Of a DNA stretch of 64,000 nucleotides, positions 53,566 through 63,885 are shown piece after piece (position 1 is the stretch's first letter; each line of letters starts with the position of its first letter). A model generated the notes under the pieces. It did no database searches. It was given only the letters and a program-made list of their open reading frames with translations, and was not told the DNA's origin. The position numbers and the translations under genes were made by a program. The stretch comes from Heloderma charlesbogerti (Eukaryota; Chordata; Lepidosauria; Squamata; Helodermatidae): contig JANEZZ010001387.1 in NCBI GenBank assembly GCA_026122225.1, forward strand, positions 217,636-281,635, written 5' to 3'.

Positions 53566-54035
53566 AAATATTTACTTAGGCTAAAACGGCGAATCAAAAA
53601 GGAATGCAAATAGCGTCCACTACACTATTTGTGTTCCCCTTTATTTTTGCCGTAATAGTCTACGTAAATATTTACGTAGACGAAGATGGCAAAAAATAAC
53701 CTAGCCACCACCATTTGCGTACACGTTTGTTTTTTGTTTGTTTTACCCAGACGTGATAGGCTACGTAAGTCTTTACGTAGCCTATCACGTCTGGGTAAAA
53801 AAAAAAAAGACCAGACTGCAAATGGTGGTGGCGGCAGCCGGTTGGAAGACCAGCTGCTGCGGCTGCTGAAGCCGCCGCTGGAGCCGCCACCGTCCGGAAC
53901 ATCCGCCCCAGGTAAGTCTCGTCCTGGGGGGGATCTGCGGGGGGGGGCAGGCCGTTCCGCCACAGATTTCGGGGGGGCGAATGCCAGTGCATTCGGCCTC
54001 ACTGAAATCTGTGGCGGAATTCTCTGCCATCCCTA
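53566..54035 (-). mobile_element. Palindrome-rich hAT-like element, truncated copy 3
   Basis: It starts in the middle palindrome (GTCTACGTAAATATTTACGTAGAC) and continues with CGTGATAGGCTACGTAAG and CTTTACGTAGCCTATCACG. The GC-rich block with CCGGTTGGAAGACC and CCCAGGTAAGTCTCG follows, then the terminal palindrome CCACAGATTTCGG / CTGAAATCTGTGG. It ends CTGCCATCCCTA. It has the same outer-end orientation as copy 2, is more diverged, and lacks the other half. Confidence 0.8.
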
Positions 54036-54340
54036 CCCCTGGCCAACTCCTGTTTGCTCCCCCTGGTCGCTCGCTCTGGTTGCTCGCTCTCTGGGAGCTT
54101 GCTTGCTTGCTTCTGTAATCCCTGGACCAGCTTCCTCTGCTCTGCTCTGCTTTGCTCTGTTCAGCTGGGAGGCGGGAAACAGACTGAAGCTTCCTGCCCA
54201 CAGCTGCTGGGAGTACTCAGGCCACACACCCCAATTCAGTTGGAGCTCTCAGGAGCACCTGATGAGCTCACAGCCACTCAGAAGGATAAAGGGCAGCCCC
54301 CTGGGCTTCCTGCAGCCCACTTACCTCTTTGCCTCTGTCT
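54036..54340. other. Non-coding stretch rich in CTGCT words
   Basis: Low-complexity CTCTGCTCTG and GCTTGCTTGC words are present. No gene recognised. Confidence 0.4.
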
Positions 54341-54342
54341 CC

Positions 54343-54396
54343 TTTGTCTCCCGGGTCCCAGTCCAACACTCTAACCACTACACTACACTGGCTCTA
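54343..54396 (-). mobile_element. Sauria-type SINE head only (minus)
   Basis: CCCGGGTCCCAGTCCAACAC and TCTAACCACTACACTACACT are the reversed A-box region of the SINE at 7,646. The body and tail are missing, so this is a 3'-truncated relic. Confidence 0.75.
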
Positions 54397-54619
54397 AAAT
54401 TTCAATTTGGATGGAGATAAAGGGTGAGAGAATTGGACAGAGACTGAAAGAAAGTTTGGAGATGTGAATTGGCTGAAGGTAAAGCACTTTGAGGTGCACA
54501 GGCATTCTCCTGAAAACGGATGCAGGCTTAGTGGATTTGCTGTTTGCTATGAAAGTTGTTATTTGTTTCCTGTATGCTATGCCTGTATATTTGAAAGTCA
54601 AATTTTACAAAGACATGAT

Positions 54620-54955
54620 AGGTTGTGGTTGTTTATAATATTTATTATATTTGTTAAATTTGTATTCTGTTCAGGATGGCTAACAGCAATAATACAAAAA
54701 CAAAAAACTATAATAAAATAGAATAACATAACAATAAAATTCAAAGTAAAAAAGCATTAAAAACCCCACAGGTAAAACAACTGGTAAAACATCAATAAAT
54801 GCGATACAAGCCACTTAAAACCAACTGCAACATATTCACAACTCAGTTTATCAGCCAAGGCCCTGTCTAAATAAAAATGTCTTTGCTTTTCTTTCTAGAC
54901 ATTGCACAAAGATTAAAAAATGGCACAGGCCCTGCCATCAAGATTGTAATCTAAA
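54620..54955 (-). mobile_element. L2-type 3' tail (minus)
   Basis: A TTTATTATATTTG run with GTATTCTGTTCAGGATGGCT, a long A-rich part and CAGCCAAGGCCCTGTCTAAA read like a reversed L2 tail. Confidence 0.45.
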
Positions 54956-55019
54956 CTAAATGATGCAAAAGGAAAAAGGTATGGAGAGGGAAGACAAAAC
55001 AAGCAAATTTGGGTACCAA

Positions 55020-55420
55020 AACTTTCCACTTACATAAGACCTGGGGCCCAACTACATGGCAAGTTTTCCCTGATGCTGCTGTGGCTTAAATTTGTTAGGA
55101 GAACATGACATTGTGGCCACTCTGGATCTACCCCGGAGTTTACCTATGGGGAAGCCGCACTTTTGCAGAATATTTTAGTCCTTTTTTTCTTCTTTTATTC
55201 AGCTCCCCTGCAGTTCAGCTGCTGTGTGCCCATTCACTTTAAATTCAATATGATGGGGCATTCCTAGGGGTATGGCCTTGCCCTTGGTAACCTAGGTAAC
55301 TACAGAAACTCACTTGCCTTTCCCACATGTCAAAGCCCTAGAGTGCTCTTTCCAGCCTTCAGAATCACCTTGCATTTCCTTTTCCCCAGAGAAGCAATTA
55401 GCCTCAATTTGCATTACTTC
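55020..55420. other. Non-coding stretch, nothing certain
   Basis: The block from TGGGGCCCAACTACATGG may be a decayed MITE. Its ends are not defined. Confidence 0.3.
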
Positions 55421-55424
55421 ACGT

Positions 55425-55535
55425 CTTCAGTGTTGTGTTAAATCGCTTCCCCAATGCTGTGTAAAGTTGCTTTTTTGCTGTTATGTAAAGTCACTTCTCT
55501 GATGCTGTGTAAAGTCAGTTCTCCACTTTATCGCA
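55425..55535. repeat. Short tandem repeat, ATGCTGTGTAAAGT unit
   Basis: Four imperfect units of about 25-30 bp, each built on TGTGTAAAGTTGCTT or TGTGTAAAGTCAGTT. Confidence 0.8.
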
Positions 55536-55629
55536 GTACCGATCTGGCGAAGGCTGTGGTGGAGCCTGCATTTGCAAGCAGGGAGGAAGTGCCCAGAGAA
55601 GGAGAGGGGGTAGTGGAAGCTAGAACTCT

Positions 55630-56067
55630 GTGACAGTTTCCTGGAATGGGGCAAAATTGGGAGATTGGGATGCTCTCAGAGGGATCCTTCAGATGCTGCA
55701 CTTGAGAACCAGGGATTTTGGTTTCTCAAGGCAAAAGTGTGCACATGGGGGGGAATGGAGTGGGAGCAATAACTCCACAGCAGATTGCTGGAATGCAGTG
55801 AAATTGGGGTGGTGTGCTCTCAGGGGGAGCCTTCAGATGCTGCACTTGAGAACCAGGGATTTTGGCTTCTCAAGGCAAAAGTGCACACATGGGGGGAAAC
55901 GGAGTGGGAGCAATAACTCCACAGCAGATTGCTGGAATGCAGTGAAATTGGGGTGGTGGAGTGCTCTCAGGGGGAGCCTTCATACGCTTCACTGGATAAT
56001 TAGGGATTTTGGCTTCTTCAGGGAAATTTGCACACATGGGGAAAAAATAGTTTCTCTCCATTCATAA
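55630..56067 (+). repeat. Three-unit minisatellite with an open frame throughout
   Basis: Units start at CTGGAATG (55,641, 55,788 and 55,932), so the periods are 147 and 144 bp, both multiples of three. One plus-strand frame of 145 codons spans all units. Each repeat encodes WNAVKLG-W-ALRGSLQMLHL, RTRDFGFSRQKC and THGG-RSGSN-like words, the third more diverged. I know no protein like this. The frame may be chance, kept open because the indels are in triplets. Confidence 0.85.
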
Positions 56068-56099
56068 TAATGTAGTAGTAGTGGGGAGCCTGGATATGG

Positions 56100-56580
56100 T
56101 CTGGGAAACAAACCTCTCTCATTGGTTGGGTGGCCCCTGCCAGTTTGAAGATGTTCAGTTCTACTCCTCTCCACCCCACCTAGAAGTATGTTCCTTTCAA
56201 GTGCTGTGTGACCCCTGAAAACTGGATGTTAAAGGTATGGTACACTCGGCTTATCTTGCTTCATGCATACTGATGGACCAAAGCTGATTCCATGAAAATC
56301 CAGATGATACTCCAATGCGCTTCTTATTCCATTGTCATGAAGATCCTCCCCAAGTAGACTGGTCAGACAGCTCCAGGAAAGGAGGAGCCTAATGGCAGTT
56401 GGCCTCAGCCAAGCCAATGAAGGAGGCTGTGCTGCCTCACTTGACCTACTAATGCAGCCAGATGGAGTTGTTGCTGATGGAGGCATTCTGGGACACGAAG
56501 AGCCAATGGCAGTCAGTCCCAGTTATCTCTTCATCACAAAAAGCTTGCTCACTAACTGTATCCACAGCGTGCATACAGCT
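56100..56580. other. Non-coding stretch, nothing recognised
   Basis: Contains AT words CTAATCTAATA repeated at 56,580-56,610. No gene seen. Confidence 0.4.
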
Positions 56581-57762
56581 CTAATCTAATACACCTAATC
56601 TAATATTAGGTGCATACACACCTAATCTGATCAATTTTATCTGCAAAGTGCTTTGCCAAGGCTTCACAGGAGGCCTTAGAATGCTCCAGTGGCTCCGGAC
56701 CACTTGGAACAGCCTCCTGGGACAGCACTCTGCAGACGCGATGGAGGCAGCATAATATTCCTTTTTTGCTGCCTTCACCGCCACGTGATAGGCTGAAGAT
56801 ACAGCTCTAGCCCGTGTCTGATCGTCTTTGGAGCAAGACTTCCGCCACCGGCGCTCTAGCCGTCTCACCTCCTGTTTCAGAGCTCGTAACCGTGGATTGA
56901 ACCATGGTGCAGTCCGAGCCCTGTTCAGGGGGAGAGAGCGTTTCGGAGCCACCTGATCTAATGCCCCAGTGATTGCGGCATTCCAGCCACCCACCAGGGT
57001 CTCGACCGAGTGGCCATTGGCATGCCCCAGAAAATCCCCAAGCGCATTCAGGAATCTATTTGGATCCATAAGACGCCTGGGGTGGACCATTTTAAAGGGT
57101 CCTCCACCCCTGCGGAGGGGTTGTGGAACCGAGAAGTCCAACGTCACCAGATAGTGATCTGACCATGACAAGGGGGTGGTGGATATACCCCCGACTTCCA
57201 GATCACTCCCCACTTCTCCAGAAACAAACACAAGGTCTAGTGCATGACCGGCTACATGGGTGGGCCCAGTTAGAATATGGTGCAGCTCCCAGGAGGCCTT
57301 GGTCTCCATGAAGTCCTGAGGTGCTCCTGTGAGGATGGCCTCCGAATGTACGTTGAAGTCCCCCAACACCAGTAAGTTAGGGGACTGTACACGCACATCA
57401 GAGACCACCTCAAGCACCTCGGCCAGGGAGTCAGTCGTGCAGCGGGGTGGACGGTAAACGAGCAGAATCCCCAGACTGCCCGTCGGGCCCAACCTCCAGT
57501 ACATGCACTCAGCACCCTTGGTCTCCCGGAGAGGGGGTCTGGTGAAGACCAAGGACTCTCGGTAGATAACAGCCACTCCCCCTCCCCGATCCCCAGCCCT
57601 CGGCTGCTGTGCATACGAAAATCCAGCTGGACACATGGCTGCAAGGGTTGGAGCAGCAGCCTCGGCCAGCCAGGTCTCCATAATACATGCCAGGTCTGCA
57701 CCCTCATCCAGGATCATGTATATTGTTCCAGGCTCAGGCTGCAGGGGGTACTGACAAAGCAT
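56581..57762 (-). pseudogene. L2-type LINE ORF2: APE endonuclease half, 393 codons
   Basis: One open minus-strand frame begins near the N-terminus of an APE-type nuclease: LACIMETWLAE (catalytic Glu region), then RGGGVAVIYRESLVF, YRPPRCTTDSLAEVL, LLVLGDFNVHSE (GDFN motif), DLVFVSG and LSWSDHYLV (SDHY/H). The linker WFNPRLRALKQEVRRLERRW and VAVKAAKKEYYAASIASAEC follows. Near 56,690 the frame shifts: the true continuation CEALAKHFADKIDQIR is in another frame. The RT half is absent, so the copy is 3'-truncated or rearranged, unusual for a LINE. The domain would nick target DNA. Confidence 0.88.
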
Positions 57763-57764
57763 GG

Positions 57765-58600
57765 CAGGAGTCCAGGCTAGTTCATGAGAGCATGGTCAGC
57801 TCACTGTGGAGCTGGTACCATGTCAGTGTGGATACAAAGCATTCAAGAGCAGGAGGCTTGGAACGTTGCTGTAGCAATGCTCTGGAGAGCTTAAGCACTT
57901 CTGTCAAGCTCCACCGTAAGGAAACTGCTGGGACTTAGAGGGCCCATGCCCAATTCATCAGAGCCTAGTTTCAGCGGAGATGGGAAGACCCATATTGCCT
58001 CTGGATATGGTGTGGTAGTTGAGAGGTGCCTCCTTAACTTCCCAGGGTTCTGTGGAGAAGTTGTTGCAGCCAGGATGGGGACAGGGTTACCTCCTCAGGC
58101 TGTGCAGGTGAACATATCACTAGTTCCTGCCCCTCCCATCCCACCCTCCCAGGAATCTCTCTCTCTGGGGATGGCTTCTGAATCCAGTCTTTTCTCATCC
58201 TCTGTGTCCTCAGACCCCTCTTCTGATAGCAGGGCTCCGAGTCCTAGACCATGACAACATATTCCTCACTGGGTACCGATAGTTAAAAGATGCTTTCTTA
58301 AATTAACAGTTATTTTTAAGGCCGTGGCTACTACCTCTTGGGCACCCTGCAACTGCTTGTGTGAGAGCAGGAGAGAAGCAATTTGATAGTTGGAATGTCA
58401 CCAGCCAGCAAAGGAGACAGAAGTCTAGCAAGCAGCAGCTTGGGAGAACTGCAAGTCCTGTCTACTACTTGCTTTTGGTAGGACTGGTGCCACTGTAAAA
58501 GCTAGCACTGTCTGTCTGCTTGGGGCTTACAAAACACTGTAAGCCGTGCTCAAAGTGGGGGTGGGGCTGGAGGATATGGGATGGTTTCATTTCAATTTTG
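57765..58600. other. Non-coding stretch, nothing recognised
   Basis: A 102-codon Ser/Pro-rich plus-strand frame (57,946-58,254) ends SSSVSSDPSSDSRAPSPRP and resembles the Ser/acidic patches of the nearby LTRs. It may be part of a diverged LTR. Confidence 0.35.
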
Positions 58601-58614
58601 TCTGAGGTCCATTT

Positions 58615-59164
58615 TGTCAGGGGTGTTTCTGAGTGCAGGGAGTGGGATAGCAGTTCAGATTCTGAAGGAGAACCATCAGACATGGGGGAGGTGTTTTCCC
58701 AGGCTAGTCCAGATATGAGTAGGCCTGCTTCTCAGGTTACAAATGTCCAGATGGCTGAGCTTGAGGGTCCCTCCTCACCCCCACCCCTGTGAGAGGCAGC
58801 GAACAGGAGGATAACTTAATAGATGCCAGGTGCAGGCATAGAGCAAAGAGAGAGAAGGCAGGGGCGGAACTTAGATGGTCTACCCGATTGACCTTGCGTG
58901 AAAAGCTGCACTTAGAAGCTTCACGACAAGAGAGGGACCCCCCCGTTAAGTTAGGCTAGTGAGACCGCCTCCCTCTTCAAATGGCAGGCAACTCTCGTAA
59001 ATTCCATTTGAATCCCCTGAAGGCACTCCTTGTAGACAGAGAGTCTCTGAGAATTTGCATCAGTATGACCCTGTGAAGTAATGGATTAAAAGCCATAGAC
59101 TGAAGCCTCTCGTCTGTGTATGTTTGAGGCGTGAAGTGAAGTGGGGGCTAAGGGAATCCTGACA
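58615..59164 (+). mobile_element. Solo LTR (550 bp) with near-perfect 5 bp duplication
   Basis: It starts TGTCAGGGGTGTTTC and ends GGGAATCCTGACA, giving TGTCAGG/CCTGACA inverted ends. CATTT (58,610-58,614) and CATTC (59,165-59,169) flank it. ATTAAAAGCC followed by CCTCTCGTCTGTG near 59,087-59,118 would be the poly(A) signal and cleavage region. It is a relative of 29,477-30,024. No internal region remains, so it is a solo LTR. Confidence 0.85.
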
Positions 59165-59169
59165 CATTC

Positions 59170-59615
59170 ACTGTCTTTTTAATCCTATAAACTATTTGGT
59201 AACAAGCTTGAATTAGTACATTTACACTTTCAAACAATTACAGCCACTTATCAATCATTCCCATGAAAAGTATAGCTACTACATATGAAGTCAAAACCAT
59301 GAATAAATACAGCCTAATATTAGGCATGACATACCTTCCAAAAAGTTTCCAGATATTCTCATTGTGTATTTGTGTGCACTTCAACATTGCAGGAGCAGGG
59401 CAAGAAGTGTAGTCAGCATGACAATGGCCCATTCCCAACCATGGTTTTACATAATCTTCTGGCTTTGTAGCAGAGGGCCAACCAAGCTGATGAACATTAC
59501 ACTGGATGCTGCTTTTAGTACTATGGAGTTTCTTATATGAGCAATGATAATATTCATAGTCCTGAATGCCCACTCACATTCTGCCATTGATACAATCAAC
59601 TTTTGAATAGCTACT
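59170..59615. other. AT-rich non-coding stretch
   Basis: A minus-strand 111-codon frame ends in a hydrophobic stretch (LYLFMVLTSYVVAILFMG). I take this as an AT-rich artefact; there are no exon signals. Confidence 0.35.
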
Positions 59616-59618
59616 TTA

Positions 59619-60071
59619 AGGGAGCAATCCTATCACCCATAGACAGCATCTGGGAGGCCATAGGATAGTTCGGATTTTTAGATCTGACATTGGAGACAGC
59701 ACTCCGACCTTGGAACCTAGAGTCCAGATTCCCCGCCACCTTCCCTTTGCAGCTGGTGCGGAGAAGAACCGCACCAGCTGCCTCTCTAGGCTCACAAAAG
59801 TGACCTTGGAGAGGAGGGAAAGGGGGTGGTTCTGTGGATGGGGAGAGGTCTGAGGACGTCAGCTTATGAAGAATCCTCCAGCCTCCCCATTCTCCTTCCC
59901 TCCCACTCTGCAGAGCCCCAGCTAGATGGGTGAGAAAGCCTGTCTAATTAAAATACAGAGTGGGAGGAGCACGGAAGCAAAGATTGCCTCCGCACTCCCC
60001 CCACTCTGCATAGGATGCCTGTCAGCCTCTGAGTTCAGAGCCTAACGGCATCCCAATAGGATTGCACTCTA
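59619..60071. mobile_element. Candidate MITE with GAGCAATCCTAT ends
   Basis: GGGAGCAATCCTATCACCC at the left and CCCAATAGGATTGCACTC at the right are inverted. Internal GCTGGTGCGGAGAAG/CGCACCAGCTGC forms a hairpin. It is non-coding, with no clear duplication. Confidence 0.55.
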
Positions 60072-60907
60072 AGTGGCTGAAGGTCCTTTGGTATATTGGC
60101 CATTTCGGCACAAGGCATTTATCGTGCACTTGTGATTGGTCACTCATGGAAGTTTGCAGGTCCTATACACAACGTCGTCATCCTCCAGGGCACCTCCTGC
60201 TTTTTGCAATCTTTATTGTGCTTTTTTCATGACGATGAAAGTCCAGCATTTTCCCTCCTCCTGTTAGGAACTGTGGTAAATCTATGGTGTACTGATGAAA
60301 TGGTGCTTTATCGTAGCAATATCACAGCATCATCTAGTGGCTTTATAATGAAACATATAGAACTTGCCCAGAAAGGAAAAAAAAACACATAGGAAGGAGC
60401 TGATCATAATCCCACAAGGAATCCAGAAGCAAAAGCCCCGGTAAAGTTGCAGGATTTTAGCTTCATGTAGAGGAGCCCATTGTCACAGTCAGCTTTTACC
60501 ACGTATTCTCAGAAGAGAATAGGGCTATTCCCACCTTCTAGCCTTGCCCAAGCCAGAGCGGTTTGTGAAGTTGGGAGAGAGCAGGAAAGAGGAAACTGTC
60601 TTTGCAAATACCCATCTCTCCCAGCATTACAAACAGCTCTGGCCTGGATCACGTGACTTTTCTCAATACTAGTGTAAGTCTGCTCCCAGGAAGACTGTAT
60701 ATCAATTGAAAAGGAGTGGGAAGGTTTTAGGTCTACCTGAAAAGAAGTGGGATAGCAACCCACCTCATCCAACTTGGAGCATTGACTGCAAGTCTCCAAC
60801 ACTTTCTCCTCACAAGCAAACTGACTATATAAAAGGCTTGTCCCGCACCACACACCAAAATTTCCTACTGTTCAAGATAGCAGGATACACAAAACAAGAT
60901 TTCCCAC
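60072..60907 (-). other. Intron of the TTC21-like gene, with a MITE remnant
   Basis: This lies downstream of the donor at 60,907-60,903 (GTGGG on the minus strand). Near 60,447-60,480 GTTGCAGGATTTTAGCTTC and GAGGAGCCC resemble the end of the three-copy MITE family. No further exon was found. Confidence 0.6.
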
Positions 60908-61108
60908 CTGTTTGGGACAGAAGACCAAATACTCTTTCACAATTTCAATCAAAAACATGGGGTTCAGCTTTTCATAATATTCAATGCTCAAAGGAAGTCC
61001 ATGCAAAGCAGAAAAATGAAGTTCTGCAGCTTCGTTGAGAAGGGTGCTGGCAGTCTGCTCATTCTTATTTTTCCTTGAAGCAATTACAGCTTGAAGATAA
61101 GCTAGGGC
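60908..61108 (-). CDS. TTC21A/B: TTC21-family (IFT139) exon, 67 codons
   Basis: On the minus strand, TCCCACAG precedes ALAYLQAVIASRKNKN, then TASTLLNEAAELHFSALHGL and PLSIEYYEKLNPMFLIEIV, then KEYLVFCPKQ, followed by the donor GTGGGAA. There is no stop in 201 bp. The block is the TPR region after the conserved QQSIGKS helix in TTC21 proteins, with ELHFS-x4-G-PL, Y-EKL-P-FL and EYL-FCP-Q as the family signature. TTC21B/IFT139 is a TPR-repeat subunit of IFT-A that carries cargo back from the ciliary tip; TTC21A is its paralogue, prominent in sperm flagella. From memory both paralogues fit (FCPKQ and ELHFS lean to A; KNK and EKLNP to B), so I leave it open. The exon starts in phase 0 after 62,407. 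Confidence 0.93.
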
Positions 61109-62406
61109 CTGTGGGACACAGAATGCTAATTCTTACTCGACATTAGGGTTTTTTAATGATCAACTTAAAAGGCTCCTTTTAGCTAATACCCATGAAGATC
61201 AGTGCAGATGTACAAATAAACTTGAGTTTACAGAGTGGGAGTGTGAGATCACCTGCTCCCTCCTCCTTCACATGTGAATTCCACCCATCACCCCTCTACT
61301 GGGCTTTGGGTATTATGTGTGATCAGCACCAACTCAAGATGGATTTTAACCCAGGAATTCACCTAACCTTGTTTTAAGAAACTAGTTTTAATCATGATCC
61401 TCAAAGTGAATTTAGGAGCATCCCTGAGTTCCTTTTAACCAAACCTGGCAACGGTTGCAGGGGGAAGAGAGCAAGTCAACATTTCCAGTCTGTAAAAGCC
61501 GGCTTATTTTACCTCTGCACAATCACATATGATGTGTCTACATTAAAGTGCTAAATAGCAAGTATTAATACTCACCTGTTTGCCATCATGCAACAAATGT
61601 ATTTGTTGTACAGAAACCTACACTGCTCCTATGATGGCAGAAATTATAATAATGTATAAATATTATGATCATGCAATTCTGCAAAAACACTAAACATCTG
61701 TAAACATTATTTGTGCAATAAAAGAGTACAACCTGAAGGACAATCTCTATGGCAAAGCAGACATTCCATCCACCCCAAATTAGCAGAGAATGCCTTTGCC
61801 ACCAAATGCTATATAGGAATTACAATTCTCATAATGCACTCGGAGAACTGGCAAAGTGGTAAATTTCCTATAAAGGAAACCAACAAAGTCACTGATGAGA
61901 ATAAAATTATTCCCTGTCCTGCCAATTAGGGCACTCTAGCACTCCCCTACTTCAAGATACATTTTAATGAACTAATCTGCCAAGCCAAACAGGCGCTTTA
62001 CCATCTGGAATGTGTATGTGTGAATAGTTACTCAGCAACTATGCATGTGATCTCCCCTATGATAAGACTTCTGATCCCAGTCAGCATGAAATGTTATAGC
62101 AGCAGGGACTGCTACCTAACAAACCTGGTGACCTGAGGCGGGTGGTGGTCAACATGCCCAGTGGCTTTCTTCAACCAGATTCAACCTGGAGTCTATCAGC
62201 TGCTGACCCTTCTGACATGTTCAGAGCCTAGCGACATTAGACTGGGCAGAAAGTTACAGTGGATGAGACAGCAGAGACCACCAATGAACAAATATGCTGT
62301 GATCTGGGGTTGCAGGGCATTCACCTGCATCAAGGCCACAGGTTGCCAATGCATAGTCTAGAATATGTGTATAAAAAGACATCAAAGGAAATAAGTGTAT
62401 TCTAAC
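61109..62406 (-). other. Intron of the TTC21-like gene (1,298 bp)
   Basis: Bounded on the minus strand by donor GTTAGAATAC (from 62,406) and acceptor TCCCACAG (to 61,109). It joins TCA and GCC in phase 0. No repeat with clear ends was seen inside. The donor lacks the usual GTAAGT consensus. Confidence 0.85.
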
Positions 62407-62504
62407 TGAAGATTTTCCAATGGACTGCTGAACTTCTTTTAGGAACTCCAGTTGTTGCTCTGCTTCTTCTAGCTTCCCTCCAAGCACCTGGCACCATATA
62501 ATCC
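62407..62504 (-). CDS. TTC21A/B: TTC21-family (IFT139) exon, 98 bp
   Basis: The acceptor TTTCTTTGCAG ends at 62,505. The exon carries two bases (GG) completing a Gly codon, then IIWCQVLGGKLEE, then AEQQLEFLKEVQQSIGKSS, and ends at TCA before GTTAGA. EEAE-x2-LEFL-x-E-x-QQSIGKS is the hallmark of a TPR helix pair in TTC21A/TTC21B. It lies upstream of the exon at 61,108-60,908, and the phases (1 at the start, 0 at the end) are consistent. The preceding exon, expected to end in ...LTG, is not visible and may lie beyond 64,000. This is the middle of a long gene (vertebrate TTC21 proteins have about 1,300 residues), so the gene is partial here. The donor is weak but has GT. Confidence 0.93.
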
Positions 62505-62785
62505 CTGCAAAGAAATTAAACCTATTCAGCAATAAGTTACATTTTCATATATATGGTACTTTTAATTATAACCACAAACGTTTACTTGTAATTATTATCA
62601 TTATACGTTTGACAGCATGAGGACCCATACTGGTAAAGTATCATGAATTAGTACAGGGCAGAGCTGTGTCACTTGCCTAGCATCCAGTGCTATTTTAACT
62701 GCAGAAACTCCTCTCTTGTCACTGCTTCAGCTAGTATATCCCCTTACAACTAGGCATACAATTTAGCAATCACAGAACGACAGCT
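62505..62785 (-). other. Upstream intron of the TTC21-like gene
   Basis: AT-rich sequence right of the acceptor at 62,505. No exon found up to the foldback element. Confidence 0.55.
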
Positions 62786-62789
62786 TGTT

Positions 62790-63070
62790 TACCTGTAACT
62801 GTGGTTCTTGAAGTGGTCATCATACATATGGGCTCTGCACCTGCATGGAGCCTCCATTCAGGAAACTTTGTCAAAGGACAAGAGCGTTCCCAACAAGGCA
62901 GCCGCAATGGCGGTTGAAGAACTGAGGGAATGGGTGGGAATATGTGCAGTAGGGCGGTGGGGGTGGGTTCCCGCCAAAAATCTCTCAGCTATAGAAGTTT
63001 CCTGAACGGAGGCTCCGCGCAGGCGCAGAGCCCATATGTGTGATGCACACAGACCATGAAGAAGAACTGT
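62790..63070. repeat. Foldback element, GTAACTGTGGTTCTTGAAG type
   Basis: The left arm (GTGGTTCTTGAAGTGG, CATATGGGCTCTGCACCTGC, GGAGCCTCCATTCAGG) complements the right arm (TTTCCTGAACGGAGGC, TCCGCGCAGGCGCAGAGCCC, CATGAAGAAGAAC). The spacer is about 120 bp. Such GTTCTTC-ended palindromes are common in reptile genomes. It is non-coding. Confidence 0.8.
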
Positions 63071-63880
63071 TATTTGAGGGAATGGCAGCAGTCTCTAGCT
63101 TAGACCCACGCAACGTGCAACTCCTCAGCCAAATGCAGCCCATCAGCCATGCGTACATGATGTCTACCAGGAGCTCAATAAACCTGTTTTTGGCCACTTA
63201 TCTGAGACTGAATAAAGCTGGGGGGGCTGGGGCTGTTGAGCCCCTGGCAGGTATTGTATTAAGGGGCCCTTTGTCCTATTTTTAACATCTGGAGCATGAA
63301 ATCAATAAACACACCACAAATCAGTACACGAATTCCTATATTAAGTCTAACTGTCCTTGTTATAGATAAGTTTGAGAATTAGCTATACTTGGCTAGCAGG
63401 CTGTTTGGTTGGTAGACCACAAGTTGGACAGGTCTGAGCCAGAGGCTGCTGCCAACTTACATATTACTAGAAGATGTGGAATCTTCACAAGCATTTTATT
63501 TGTAACTCACATCTCGCTATGTGGTAGATGCACAACATGTTTCTTAACACATGCTGAGCACTTCAGGAAATGCTTCTTTTATACTTCAACCTTATTTTCT
63601 TAAAACCATAATGTGAAAATCTTCTCAGAAGAGTTTGCTACGGTCCTTGCAAGACAACCTGCATGCCAGTTCATAAACTCATCTGGGCTGTGGATCCCCT
63701 TTGCACAGTGGATAAGCAGGTACATGATCTCCTCCCGCTCCAGTATGAACATAATGTAGTGTCTGATGTGACAAATCCACATGTAGGGCCATATGCCTGA
63801 AGAAAAAACTGGTGCCTCTTTCCCACTTTTTTCAGGGGGAGAATTACGAGGGTGGGGGGTTGGAGAGGACGGAGGGTGTT
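63071..63880. other. Non-coding stretch with an unidentified protein-like patch
   Basis: On the minus strand at 63,780-63,640 a frame reads YMWICHIRHYIMFILEREEI and IHCAKGIHSPDEFMNWHAG, preceded by TTTTTTCTTCAG. It does not match TTC21 proteins or any element I can name. Confidence 0.35.
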
Positions 63881-63885
63881 TTTAT

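Noticed and set aside
59238..59573. Minus-strand frame with a hydrophobic end like a small membrane protein
   Set aside because: AT-rich DNA gives such stretches by chance. It lacks exon borders and resembles no family I know.
60509..60853. Minus-strand 114-codon frame as the next TTC21 exon
   Set aside because: The expected residues after FCPKQ do not appear in any frame, and the segment has no TPR pattern.
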